From the NCBI GenBank assembly GCA_044868295.1, contig JBIOWF010000328.1, positions 1 to 36,293 on the forward strand: a stretch of 36,293 bases of DNA. The letters run 5' to 3'. A program made the translations under genes and the position numbers. Positions 15,126 through 22,731 of the stretch are shown piece by piece. This DNA is from JBIOWF01 sp044868295 (GTDB taxonomy: Bacteria; Actinomycetota; Actinomycetes; Streptosporangiales; Streptosporangiaceae). How positions within the stretch are numbered: the stretch's first letter is position 1; every line of letters begins with the position of its first letter. A model generated the notes under the pieces. The model saw nothing but the letters and a program-made list of their open reading frames with translations. It made no database searches and was not told the origin of the DNA.

Positions 15126-15316
15126 AGCTTTCAACGGTTCACCCAGAACCGGCAAGGGGCTCGCACGGGTGCACAGCACACTCACTTGCCTATAGAAAGG
15201 GTATAGACAGACACGTCCGTATGCTGCCCCATCCGCATGAGTTTCGTCGAGCGGCAATGTTCAATTTGCTCCGCTTTTCTTTCTGCGACCGCCAGGGTCC
15301 GCGCCAGAGCCAAAAA

Positions 15317-15335
15317 TGATCACGCAGCGTGATCA
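15317..15335. promoter_or_regulatory. 19-base perfect palindrome, possible operator
   Basis: TGATCACGC and GCGTGATCA flank a single A. It lies between the 6C RNA and the region where an Ms1-type RNA is expected. The size and symmetry fit a dimeric regulator, but a folded RNA helix is also possible if the site is transcribed. Confidence 0.4.
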
Positions 15336-15618
15336 GGCCGAACGCCCCGATCCCGCGATCAGAGGCCTCTTCAAGCCTGTGGAATCCGCGTGGACGATCC
15401 GGGAGCGCCGCCCAGGAGCAACGTGACCCCCAGTAAAGGTCTTGCTCCAAGGGGTTCCCAAGTGCGGCAATCCGGCGTAGAAAGAAGTCACGGACGAACT
15501 GTCCGGGTACGGCCGCCGGGTACCCACGCGCGACCAGCCGCGGGAGGCGTGTCGAGACGGGCTTGACCCGTCCGACAAATAAAGGTGCACGCTTGGTAAC
15601 CCGGTGCGACGTATTGGC

Positions 15619-15658
15619 GACGGCGTCCCATCTCAGGGACGCCGTCCGCTTGTTGTTT
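15619..15658 (+). terminator. Strong intrinsic terminator (plus strand)
   Basis: GACGGCGTCCC (15619-15629) pairs perfectly with GGGACGCCGTC (15636-15646) over a six-base loop and is followed by the U-rich TTGTTGTTT (15650-15658). No plus-strand protein gene ends here, so it must end a noncoding transcript. It is not needed by the minus-strand gene that ends at 15838. Confidence 0.8.
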
Positions 15659-15674
15659 CGGCCCATTCCATACA

Positions 15675-15836
15675 GGCCGGATTATCGCCACGCCAGCCGG
15701 ATTACCACCACGCCGGCAGGGCTGTCCCGCCGCAGCCCGCATTACCGACACGCCGGCCGAACTCCCGAGCACCAGCCGGATTTCCCCACCACAGGGCGAG
15801 CTACGCCGGACGCACCACCCTGATTACCGCGGGCGG
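15675..15836. repeat. Degenerate tandem repeat after the Fic-like gene
   Basis: About six diverged copies of a 20-base unit close to CCGGATTACCACCACGCCGG cover the space between the terminator and the stop at 15838; the best two are at about 15677-15717. On the gene's strand each unit contains GTAAT, and the gene itself ends CGGTAA, so the array may have grown from copies of the gene end. Confidence 0.5.
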
Positions 15837-15837
15837 C

Positions 15838-16614
15838 TTACCGCGACATGGCCTCGCACACGGCCGTGGCCTCCCGGACGCCGAGCACGACCGCGGAAGC
15901 ACAGTGCTTCACCCACGCACCGACACCATCTGCCGTCCCCTTCAGATAGCCACGGAGGCTTTCGGCGTACGCGTCGCCGAGGTCGACGTGTCCCACTTCG
16001 ACGACGGTCAGCGACTTCGGATCAAGCCCGTGCTCGACCAGGGTGAGCCGCTCGGCCGCCCGGGCGACGACGCCGTCCGCCACGCCGAAGGGCCGCAGCA
16101 CGACCAGCTCGGCGTGGACGATCGCGGCGAGGACCAGCGCGGGAGCCCGCGAGGACCCGGAGACGAGATCCGCCAGCGCCACCATCCGCACGGCGGTCTC
16201 CTCAGCGCCCGGAGCGGCGCCGAGCCCGAGTGGATCCGCGGTGGTGGGGGCGGTTCTGGGCCGGCCGGGATCCTCGGTCAAGCCCGCGGCCGCAAGAGTG
16301 TGCAGCCGGGCCAGGACCTGGCGAGGGGCCGCACGCCACGTCGTGCCCAGCCGTCCGAGCTCGGCCGAGACCCGGAGCGCGCCCTGGACGACCGGGTCCG
16401 TCACCTCGCCGTGCCGCAGCGGCGTCAGCGGCACGTCGACGCCTTCCAGCGCGGCGCTGGCGCGCGCGCCACGCAGGGCCGACTCGGCGGACACCTCAGG
16501 GCTCCTCCGGCGCAGGACGCGATGCCCGTAGAGCCGGTCGACGGCCTCGCGCGCCTCCTGTACGGCCTCCGGCACTCCGGGCAGTTCGGCGACGGCGGCC
16601 AGTGGGTCACTCAC
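15838..16614 (-). CDS. Degenerate Fic-fold protein (Rv3662c position)
   Basis: The 258-residue protein keeps two Fic landmarks: an N-terminal inhibitory-helix motif SAALEG (residues 53-58, pattern [ST]xxxE[GN]) and, at 174-188, RPFGVADGVVARAAE in the place of the active-site motif HPFxDGNGRxxR. The catalytic His is Arg, and the Asn and first Arg of the motif are changed, so AMP transfer is unlikely; a binding or scaffold role is possible. It may be listed elsewhere as an oxidoreductase, which I see no basis for. GTG 16614 is used; ATG 16647 is an alternative. The position between the Ms1-type locus and acs matches Rv3662c in M. tuberculosis, which from memory has nearly the same length. Confidence 0.65.
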   Translation of the reverse strand: MSDPLAAVAELPGVPEAVQEAREAVDRLYGHRVLRRRSPEVSAESALRGARASAALEGVDVPLTPLRHGEVTDPVVQGALRVSAELGRLGTTWRAAPRQVLARLHTLAAAGLTEDPGRPRTAPTTADPLGLGAAPGAEETAVRMVALADLVSGSSRAPALVLAAIVHAELVVLRPFGVADGVVARAAERLTLVEHGLDPKSLTVVEVGHVDLGDAYAESLRGYLKGTADGVGAWVKHCASAVVLGVREATAVCEAMSR

Positions 16615-16918
16615 AGAACCCGACCTTACCGGCGGGTAGGAAGTCATTCGCCGATGAGGTGGTGCCGTTGAGCGCACAACCCCGATTCGGCCGAAGGCAA
16701 AGTCTTCACATGTCGTTGGATGGCCGGTGTTGGACCGGAACCAGAGCCCCTCGACAACGACGTCAGGATGCCTTGTCGTGATGCCCTCACGCCTGGTGAA
16801 GTGGGACACGACACAACCAAAGGCCGGCCGCGGAGGAGAGCAACGGGCGAGCGCCAGCGAGCCCCCGCCTTTCGGCGGCCGAGCGAACGCGACCACAGAC
16901 GCTGTGAAGGAGTACGTA
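16615..16918. promoter_or_regulatory. Divergent promoter region, Fic-like gene / acs
   Basis: Some 304 bases separate the two diverging starts. GGTGA-N6-ACACG (16795-16810) is an imperfect match to the actinobacterial Crp site TGTGA-N6-TCACA, which would make sense for acs, since crp is encoded nearby. No convincing -35/-10 pair is seen. The part nearest acs (16810-16905) is very GC-rich and may be untranslated leader. Confidence 0.3.
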
Positions 16919-18895
16919 GTGGCCCCCGAGACCCCTGGTCACGAATCCCAGGAGACGCTGTCGAACCTGTTGCGCGAGACCCGGCGGTTCGCGCCACCAG
17001 CCGACCTGGCAGCGGCCGCGAACGTCACTGCGGACGCCTACGAGGAGGCGGCCCAGGATCGGCTCGCCTTCTGGGAGCGTGCCGCGGACCGGCTGACCTG
17101 GGCGCGGCGCTGGGACGCGACACTGGAATGGAACCCGCCTTTCGCCAAGTGGTTCGCCGGTGGTGAGCTGAACGTGGCCTACAACTGCGTGGACCGGCAC
17201 GTCGAGGCCGGACGTGGTGACAAGGTTGCCTACTACTGGGAGGGCGAGCCCGAAGGCGACAGTCGTACGATCACGTATGCGGATCTCCAGGAGGAGGTCT
17301 CCAAGGCGGCGAACGCCCTGGAGGAGCTGGGTGTGCGCAAGGGCGACCGGGTCGCCATCTACATGCCGATGATTCCCGAGCTGCCGATCTCGCTGCTGGC
17401 CTGCGCCCGAATCGGCGCGATCCACTCGGTCGTCTTCGGCGGCTTCTCCTCCTCCGCGCTGAAGAGCCGCATCGACGACGCCGACGCCAAGGTCGTCATC
17501 ACGGCCGACGGCGGCCACCGGCGCGGCGCGCCGAGCGCGCTCAAGCCCACCGTGGACGAGGCGGTCGCCGAGTGCCCCGGTGTCGAGCACGTGCTCGTCG
17601 TACGGAGAACCGGCCAGGACGTCGCCGTCACGGACAAGGACGTGTGGTGGCACGACATCGTCGACCGGCAGAGCGCGCGGCACGAGCCGGTCCCGCACGA
17701 CGCCGAGGACCCGCTGTACATCCTGTACACGAGCGGCACGACCGGTAAGCCCAAGGGCATCCTGCACACCACCGGCGGCTACCTCACCCAGGTGGCCTGG
17801 ACGCACCACGCGGTCTTCGACCTCAAGCCGGAGACCGACATCTACTGGTGCACGGCCGACATCGGCTGGGTGACCGGGCACTCCTACATCGTGTACGGCC
17901 CGCTCGCCAACGGCGCCACCAGCGTCATCTACGAGGGCACCCCGGACACTCCGCACCGGGGCCGGTTCTGGGAGATCGTCCAGAAGTACGGCGTCTCCAT
18001 CCTCTACACGGCCCCCACAGCGATCCGGACGTTCATGAAGTGGGGCGACGACATCCCCGCGAAGTTCGACATGTCCTCTCTTCGCCTCCTGGGGTCCGTC
18101 GGCGAGCCGATCAACCCCGAGGCGTACGTCTGGTACCGGGAGCACATCGGCGGCGACCGCTGCCCGGTCGTGGACACGTGGTGGCAGACGGAGACCGGCG
18201 CCATCATGATCAGCCCGCTTCCCGGCGTCACCGAGGGCAAGCCGGGCGCCGCCATGCAGCCACTGCCGGGAGTCGTGGCCGATGTCGTGGACGACCAGGC
18301 GGAGTCGGTGCCGAACGGCGGGGGCGGTTTCCTCGTCGTCCGCGAGCCGTGGCCGGCGATGCTGCGCACCATCTGGGGCGACGACCAGCGATACATCGAC
18401 ACCTACTGGTCGCGTTTCGAGGGGATGTACTTCCCCGGCGACGGCGCCAAGCGGGACGAGGACGGCGACCTGTGGCTGCTCGGCCGGGTCGACGACGTCA
18501 TGCTCGTCTCCGGCCACAACATCTCCACCACCGAGGTCGAGAGTGCCCTGGTCAGCCACCCGAAGGTGGCCGAGGCGGCCGTCGTGGGCGCGACCGACCC
18601 GGTGACCGGCCAGGCCATCGTGTCGTTCGTGATCCTTCGCGGCAGCGCGGCCGAGAGCGAGGACATCGCCGCCGAGCTGCGCAGCCACGTCGCCAAGACG
18701 CTGGGCCCGATCGCCAAGCCGCGTCAGATCATGGTCGTGCCGGAGCTGCCCAAGACCCGCTCCGGCAAGATCATGCGCCGCCTGCTGCGTGACGTGGCGG
18801 AGAACCGCAACATCGGCGACGTCACCACGCTGGCCGACAGCTCGGTGATGAACCTCATAGCGGAGAAGCTGCCGAGCGCCAAGAGCGAGGACTGA
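16919..18895 (+). CDS. acs: Acetyl-CoA synthetase
   Basis: The 658-residue enzyme turns acetate, ATP and CoA into acetyl-CoA through acetyl-AMP. Visible family motifs are YTSGTTGKPKGILHTTGGYL (phosphate loop), WWQTETGAIM, the hinge and CoA-contact segment SGHNISTTEVESAL, and the C-terminal KTRSGKIMRRLLR, whose Lys617 is the residue acetylated by Pat-type acetyltransferases. The length is typical. GTG 16919 is the start: GAAGGAG lies six bases ahead, and the in-frame extension to 16727 lacks such a site. A long hairpin follows the gene. It is probably controlled by carbon state, perhaps by Crp and by lysine acetylation. Confidence 0.97.
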   Translation: MAPETPGHESQETLSNLLRETRRFAPPADLAAAANVTADAYEEAAQDRLAFWERAADRLTWARRWDATLEWNPPFAKWFAGGELNVAYNCVDRHVEAGRGDKVAYYWEGEPEGDSRTITYADLQEEVSKAANALEELGVRKGDRVAIYMPMIPELPISLLACARIGAIHSVVFGGFSSSALKSRIDDADAKVVITADGGHRRGAPSALKPTVDEAVAECPGVEHVLVVRRTGQDVAVTDKDVWWHDIVDRQSARHEPVPHDAEDPLYILYTSGTTGKPKGILHTTGGYLTQVAWTHHAVFDLKPETDIYWCTADIGWVTGHSYIVYGPLANGATSVIYEGTPDTPHRGRFWEIVQKYGVSILYTAPTAIRTFMKWGDDIPAKFDMSSLRLLGSVGEPINPEAYVWYREHIGGDRCPVVDTWWQTETGAIMISPLPGVTEGKPGAAMQPLPGVVADVVDDQAESVPNGGGGFLVVREPWPAMLRTIWGDDQRYIDTYWSRFEGMYFPGDGAKRDEDGDLWLLGRVDDVMLVSGHNISTTEVESALVSHPKVAEAAVVGATDPVTGQAIVSFVILRGSAAESEDIAAELRSHVAKTLGPIAKPRQIMVVPELPKTRSGKIMRRLLRDVAENRNIGDVTTLADSSVMNLIAEKLPSAKSED

Positions 18896-18901
18896 GGGGC
18901 G

Positions 18902-18942
18902 CCGCGAACAGCCCGTGCGAAGTGACGCACGCCTGTTCGCGG
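18902..18942 (+). terminator. Long hairpin terminator after acs
   Basis: CCGCGAACAG pairs with CTGTTCGCGG and, inside that, CGTGCG with CGCACG, with a small asymmetric bulge and a six-base loop. It starts seven bases after the acs stop. No U-run follows. The next 180 bases up to the start at 19124 contain only an upstream region with TAGGAG as ribosome binding site. Confidence 0.75.
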
Positions 18943-19123
18943 GCCTCTGAAGGACCGGGAAGGCGTGGGTGCCTGGAGGCGCCCGCGCCTTTCCGCATAC
19001 CCGGCCAGGTCTCTCCGGGATCCGTCCGGGCGGGCTTCGTCATGTCGGCACAGGCCGTGGTCCATGTCCATGTACGCAGATGGGCACGCGATGATGTTTG
19101 ATAGTCGAGATAGGAGATCGCTG

Positions 19124-19648
19124 ATGCCCGAGGACGAATCGCTCGGCGCGCTGGTCGCCCAGGCGAGCACCCACATATCGACCCTTGTCCGCTCGGAGAT
19201 CGAGCTGGCCAAGGCCGAGCTCAAATTCGACGTGAAGCGGGTCGGAACGGCCGCCGGACTTTTCGGCGCGGCCGCCTTCATCGCGCACCTGTGCTTGATC
19301 CTGGCCTCGTTCGCGATCGCGTACGGCCTGGTGGCGCTGGGCGTCGCGCCGTGGCTGGCATTCACCATCGTCACCGTGTTCTACCTGGTGCTGGCGCTGC
19401 TGCTGGTCTTCGTCGGCTATCGGCGCCTCAAGGGGCTGGCCGGGTTGAAGCGGACGGCGCGGACCCTCAAGAGCTTGAAGGGCGGTGGCGAGGACGACCT
19501 GTTCGACCTCGGTACGGCCGGCGCGGACCGGGAGGTCGCGGGGCGCAAGACACCTGCCAAGCCGACGGCGGGCCAGGTCGGCGGCCATCGCGAGACCGTG
19601 ACCACCCCGGCGGCCGAGCCACCGCCGGGGAGCGGGCCGGACCGGTGA
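19124..19648 (+). CDS. Holin-X type two-helix membrane protein (174 aa)
   Basis: The N-terminal helix (SLGALVAQASTHISTLVRSE, then IELAKAELKFDVK) and the two hydrophobic helices (about 47-70 and 76-99, joined by a short loop with APW) match the actinobacterial holin-X family (PF07332). Despite the name these are chromosomal membrane proteins of unknown role. The C-terminal 60 residues are hydrophilic. AGGAG precedes the ATG by seven bases. The stop overlaps the start of the hydrolase gene (GTGA), so the two form one unit, as the Rv3669-ephE pair does in M. tuberculosis (recalled). Confidence 0.85.
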   Translation: MPEDESLGALVAQASTHISTLVRSEIELAKAELKFDVKRVGTAAGLFGAAAFIAHLCLILASFAIAYGLVALGVAPWLAFTIVTVFYLVLALLLVFVGYRRLKGLAGLKRTARTLKSLKGGGEDDLFDLGTAGADREVAGRKTPAKPTAGQVGGHRETVTTPAAEPPPGSGPDR

Positions 19649-20571
19649 GGACGACGCCTGACGAGTCGCTCGCCCTGGTGGACGGGCCCTGGGCCCATCG
19701 CGTCGTGCACGCGGGCGGCACCCGATTCCACGTCGTGGAGGCGGGTGAGGGGCCGCTGGTGCTGTTGCTGCACGGCTTCCCCCAGTTCTGGTGGACCTGG
19801 CGGCACCAGCTCGTGTCGCTGCCGAAGGCCGGATACCGAACGGTCGCCGTGGACCTGCGGGGCTACGGCGCCAGCGACAAACCGCCACGCGGGTATGACC
19901 TGCCGACCCTGGCCGGTGACGCGTCCGGCCTGGTCCGCGCCCTCGGCGAGACCGGCGCGATCGTGGTCGGCCACGACTGGGGCGGCCTCCTCGCGTGGAC
20001 CATGGCGGTGCTCGATCCCAAGGTCGTGCGCCGCTTGGTGCCCGTGTCGGCGCCGCACCCGCTGCGGTTGCGCTCGTCGCTGCTCACCGACCCCTTCGGC
20101 CAGCTCAGGGCCAGCGGGTACGCCCTCGGCTTCCAGCTGCCCGTGCTGCCGGAGAGGCGGCTGACGGCCCATGACGGCTCGCTGGTGGGCCGGTTGCTCG
20201 GCGAGTGGTCCGGGCCGGAGTGGCCGTCGGAGGACGTCACTCGCACATATCAGGACGTTTTTCGCATTCCAGGCGTCGCGCACTGCGCTCTGGAGTATCA
20301 CCGCTGGTTCGCGCGCTCCCAGCTCCGGCGGGACGGCCTGCGCTACGCCCGGCAGATGCGCACGGAGATCGAGGCGCCGACGCTGCAGCTGCACGGCGCG
20401 CTGGATGTCTGCCTCCTGCCGTGTACGGCCCAGGGCTCCAGCCGTTTCGTGGCCGCGCCGTACAGGTGGAGGCTGATGGAGGGCGCCGGCCACTTCCCGC
20501 ACGAGGAGCGGCCCGAGCAGTTCGACGCCGAGCTGATCGCCTGGCTCGCCGATCCCGAGCCCGACCGCTGA
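19645..20571 (+). CDS. Alpha/beta hydrolase, epoxide hydrolase-like
   Basis: The 308-residue protein has the alpha/beta hydrolase core: HGFPQFWWTW (oxyanion loop, HGxP), DLRGYGASDKP, the nucleophile elbow VVGHDWGG with Asp instead of Ser, and GAGHFPHEE with the catalytic His. An Asp nucleophile in GHDWGG is typical of epoxide hydrolases and haloalkane dehalogenases. The gene position corresponds to ephE of M. tuberculosis. The GTG at 19645 is translationally coupled to the holin-X gene. Substrate unknown; lipid-derived epoxides are the usual guess for this group. Confidence 0.88.
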   Translation: MRTTPDESLALVDGPWAHRVVHAGGTRFHVVEAGEGPLVLLLHGFPQFWWTWRHQLVSLPKAGYRTVAVDLRGYGASDKPPRGYDLPTLAGDASGLVRALGETGAIVVGHDWGGLLAWTMAVLDPKVVRRLVPVSAPHPLRLRSSLLTDPFGQLRASGYALGFQLPVLPERRLTAHDGSLVGRLLGEWSGPEWPSEDVTRTYQDVFRIPGVAHCALEYHRWFARSQLRRDGLRYARQMRTEIEAPTLQLHGALDVCLLPCTAQGSSRFVAAPYRWRLMEGAGHFPHEERPEQFDAELIAWLADPEPDR

Positions 20572-20668
20572 CCAACGGGCGCTCGGACCCTCGGGCCAGG
20601 GGGCATCCGAACCATGAGGCCACCTGGCCGAGCGAGTTTGGCGTCATTCATGCCACCGCGGAGGGATT

Positions 20669-21151
20669 ATGCGTGATCGCGATGAAATGGGCAGGCCTCG
20701 CAACACGCGTCCGCGTGACGAGTTCGGCCGGCCGCTGCCTCGTGAGGCCCTGGGAGTGCCTCGCGTCCCGGACGACTACGCTCCCGGCGCTCGGGAGGCG
20801 CTGGACGAAGCCGGGCGGCTGTTGTCCGCCGAGCGGCCGTTCCACGCCCACGAGGTGCTGGAGGCGCGCTGGAAGACCGGCCCGGCCGAGGAGCGCGAGC
20901 TCTGGCAGGGGCTCGCTCAGCTCTGCGTCGGGCTGACCCACCTCCAGCGCGGCAACTCCCGTGGCGCCGCCGCCCTCCTCGCCCGGGGCGCCGCACGCCT
21001 CAGCTCGTACGGCTCTCGCGAGCCGTACGGGATGGATCTGGACGAACTGGCCCGGACCGCCGACCGGGTGATCACCGAGATCGAGGCGGGCAACGCCGAT
21101 CCCTCGGCGAGCATCTCCGCGGTCCTCGATCACCTGCGCGATCACGAATAG
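20669..21151 (+). CDS. DUF309 family protein (160 aa)
   Basis: The core (RPFHAHEVLEARWKTGP, ERELWQGLAQLCVGLTH, LQRGNSRGAAALLARGA) is the DUF309 signature, an all-helical fold with conserved His, Glu and Trp whose function is not known. GGAGGG lies four bases ahead of the ATG. The basic N-terminal 30 residues (RPRNTRPRDEFGRPLPREAL) look like those of other actinobacterial members. It stands alone between the hydrolase and a minisatellite. A perfect 10-bp inverted repeat (21006-21029) lies inside the coding sequence. Confidence 0.88.
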   Translation: MRDRDEMGRPRNTRPRDEFGRPLPREALGVPRVPDDYAPGAREALDEAGRLLSAERPFHAHEVLEARWKTGPAEERELWQGLAQLCVGLTHLQRGNSRGAAALLARGAARLSSYGSREPYGMDLDELARTADRVITEIEAGNADPSASISAVLDHLRDHE

Positions 21152-21152
21152 C

Positions 21153-21300
21153 GTCGCCGCAGGTCAGTCACCGCAGGTCAGTCACCGCCTCCCCTCCAGG
21201 TCACCGCAGGTCAGTCACCGCCTCCAGTCGCCGCCTCCAGGTCACCGCCTCCAGGTCACCGCAGGTCAGTCACCGCCTTCAGGCCACCGCCGTCAGGTCT
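21153..21300. repeat. 14-bp minisatellite between DUF309 and marP
   Basis: About ten tandem copies of GTCACCGCAGGTCA and the variant GTCACCGCCTCCAG fill the space between two convergent stops. Some units are one base short and one has a five-base insert. The end of marP (TGCGACTGAAGGC on its strand) fits the repeat register, so the array may have started from the gene end. Units abut without spacers, so it is not a CRISPR array. Confidence 0.85.
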
Positions 21301-21304
21301 GCCT

Positions 21305-22486
21305 TCAGTCGCAATCCTGGGTGCCGATCTTGGTGACGGCGCCGATGGCGTCCTCGGCGTCGCGGCGGATCTCTTCCGCGGTCAGGGCGTAGCCGGTATC
21401 CACCTGGTCGGTCGCGGCGGCGAAGATCACGCCGTAGACGCGGCCGTCCGGGGTGAGCAACGGGCCGCCCGAGTTGCCGGGCTGGACCTTGCCCCGGATC
21501 GCGTAGACCTCACGGTTGACCTTGTGCCGGTTGTAGATGTCGTAGGACTCGGCGGGCTGCTTGACGCGGATTCGGGCCGGCTCCATGGTGAAGCCGTGCC
21601 CCTTGGGGAATCCCGCGATGATCGCGCTGTCCCGGCTCTCGGCCGTGTAGTCGAACCGGAGCTGCCCGACATCGAGGTCCGGCACGTAGAGGATCGCGAT
21701 GTCCCGGTCGGGGTTGTAGAGCACCACCCGGGCGTCGTGCGAGACCCCCGCCGAGTCGGTGACCCGTAATTCCTGCGTGACTCCGGCGACGACGTGGGCG
21801 TTGGTCATGACGCGGTGCTGCGCGTAGACGAAGCCGGTGCCCTCGATGCGCTTGCGGCAGCTCGGCGCGGTGCCCTGGACCTTGACGATGGCCTTGCGGG
21901 CCCGCTTGAGCCGCGGGTCGCTTGTCACGCTCTCGTCCGGCGGCGGCACGTTCTGGCCGCCGATCGAAGTGATCACCTCGGGCCATTCGGAGGAGTCCAC
22001 GAAGTCCCTGAACGGCTTCTGCAGGGCCCGGACGCCGTTGGGGATCGCCGCGTCCACCGTCTTCCACACGAGCGACCCGTTCACCTGCTCCTTCAGCACG
22101 GCGAAGCTCATCGAGACCATCAGCGAGCCGAGCAGCCAGGCGATGACCAGGACCGACAGGCCACTGGCCACCGAGCCGCCGAAGGCGTCGACGACACGCG
22201 CGGGATCCCATGTGACATGGCTGCGGACGACCGCGCCGATCGTGGAGGACGCGAACTGCCCGATGGTCGCGGCGAGGAAGACGATCACGATGGCGAGCAG
22301 CGCTCTCTCGGTGTCGCCGCTCACGATCGCCCCGGCGATCGGCGGCGCGATGAACATCCCGACGACGGCCCCGCCGACGAAGCCGATGAAGCTGAAGGCC
22401 CCGATGATGAACCCCTGCCGGTATCCCGACACAGCGAAGGCCAGCACCAGACCGATCAGGATGAGGTCGAGGAGATCACCGCGCAC
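21305..22486 (-). CDS. marP: MarP-like membrane serine protease
   Basis: The 393-residue protein has four hydrophobic helices in the first 160 residues (CvpA-like part: LLDLILIGLVLAFAVSG, then three more) and a trypsin-like domain outside the membrane. The triad is His231 (TNAHVV), Asp262 (PDRDIAIL) and Ser339 (GNSGGPLL), spacing nearly the same as in Rv3671c of M. tuberculosis. A Cys in the APSCRKR segment and the final Cys near the C-terminus may form the redox-sensitive disulfide known there. MarP protects against acid and oxidative stress by processing cell-wall hydrolases. Length and neighbours (Nudix, nth, crp) agree with that ortholog. Confidence 0.93.
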   Translation of the reverse strand: MRGDLLDLILIGLVLAFAVSGYRQGFIIGAFSFIGFVGGAVVGMFIAPPIAGAIVSGDTERALLAIVIVFLAATIGQFASSTIGAVVRSHVTWDPARVVDAFGGSVASGLSVLVIAWLLGSLMVSMSFAVLKEQVNGSLVWKTVDAAIPNGVRALQKPFRDFVDSSEWPEVITSIGGQNVPPPDESVTSDPRLKRARKAIVKVQGTAPSCRKRIEGTGFVYAQHRVMTNAHVVAGVTQELRVTDSAGVSHDARVVLYNPDRDIAILYVPDLDVGQLRFDYTAESRDSAIIAGFPKGHGFTMEPARIRVKQPAESYDIYNRHKVNREVYAIRGKVQPGNSGGPLLTPDGRVYGVIFAAATDQVDTGYALTAEEIRRDAEDAIGAVTKIGTQDCD

Positions 22487-22658
22487 GCCTCAACCGTATC
22501 CAGCCACGCCGGTCGTCGTGCACGCGTTCTGGTACGTGCCCCCGATATCGTGTCGCCGTTTGGGGACCGGTCGATGAGCCGATCCAGATGCCGCCGGCCG
22601 GTCGGAATCTCGGGCGAAGCACCATAGCGGCAGCTCACCACTGTATTCATCCTGGCGT

Positions 22659-22731
22659 TTCACCCCCGAACAGCAAGATCGAGAGCTTCGTTCCCGTGTG
22701 ACCAGATTCATCCCCGTGCGGCGAGATCGAG
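22659..22731. repeat. Gene-tail repeat of the Nudix gene (48-bp period)
   Basis: The last 25 bases of the Nudix gene and its stop (22707-22731) recur 48 bases further on (22659-22683). Both encode LDLA(A/V)RG and a stop on the minus strand, 16 codons apart and in the same frame. Of five base changes, three are silent and the other two lie in one Ala/Val codon. The rest of the gap to marP (22487-22658) shows no gene. Confidence 0.7.

Larger units (their letters stand above)
15290..15658 (+). ncRNA. Candidate Ms1/6S-like RNA (limits approximate)
   Basis: The space between ssd/6C RNA and the Rv3662c-like gene is over 700 bases and has no convincing protein gene. In mycobacteria this interval holds MTS2823/Ms1, an abundant RNA that binds core RNA polymerase, and in Streptomyces scr3559, both on the strand opposite to ssd; this is from memory. 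Here a strong plus-strand terminator ends at 15658, as such an RNA would need, and the stretch before it contains several possible helices (GACGGG/CCCGTC near 15554-15570). No promoter is clear, and I cannot recognise the RNA by sequence, so the call rests on synteny plus the terminator. Confidence 0.4.

Noticed and set aside
15190..15666. 158-codon minus-strand frame in the Ms1-type interval
   Set aside because: Composition (many Arg, Trp, Ser), lack of a ribosome binding site and overlap with a plus-strand terminator make a protein unlikely.
16787..18688. 633-codon minus-strand frame antisense to acs
   Set aside because: It mirrors the codon bias of acs, has no ribosome binding site and no recognisable domain.
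19124..19648. Phage holin of a second prophage
   Set aside because: The holin-X family is chromosomal in actinobacteria and the gene sits in the conserved acs-epoxide hydrolase-marP block.
21153..21300. CRISPR array
   Set aside because: Units of 14 bases abut directly with no unique spacers, and no cas genes are near.
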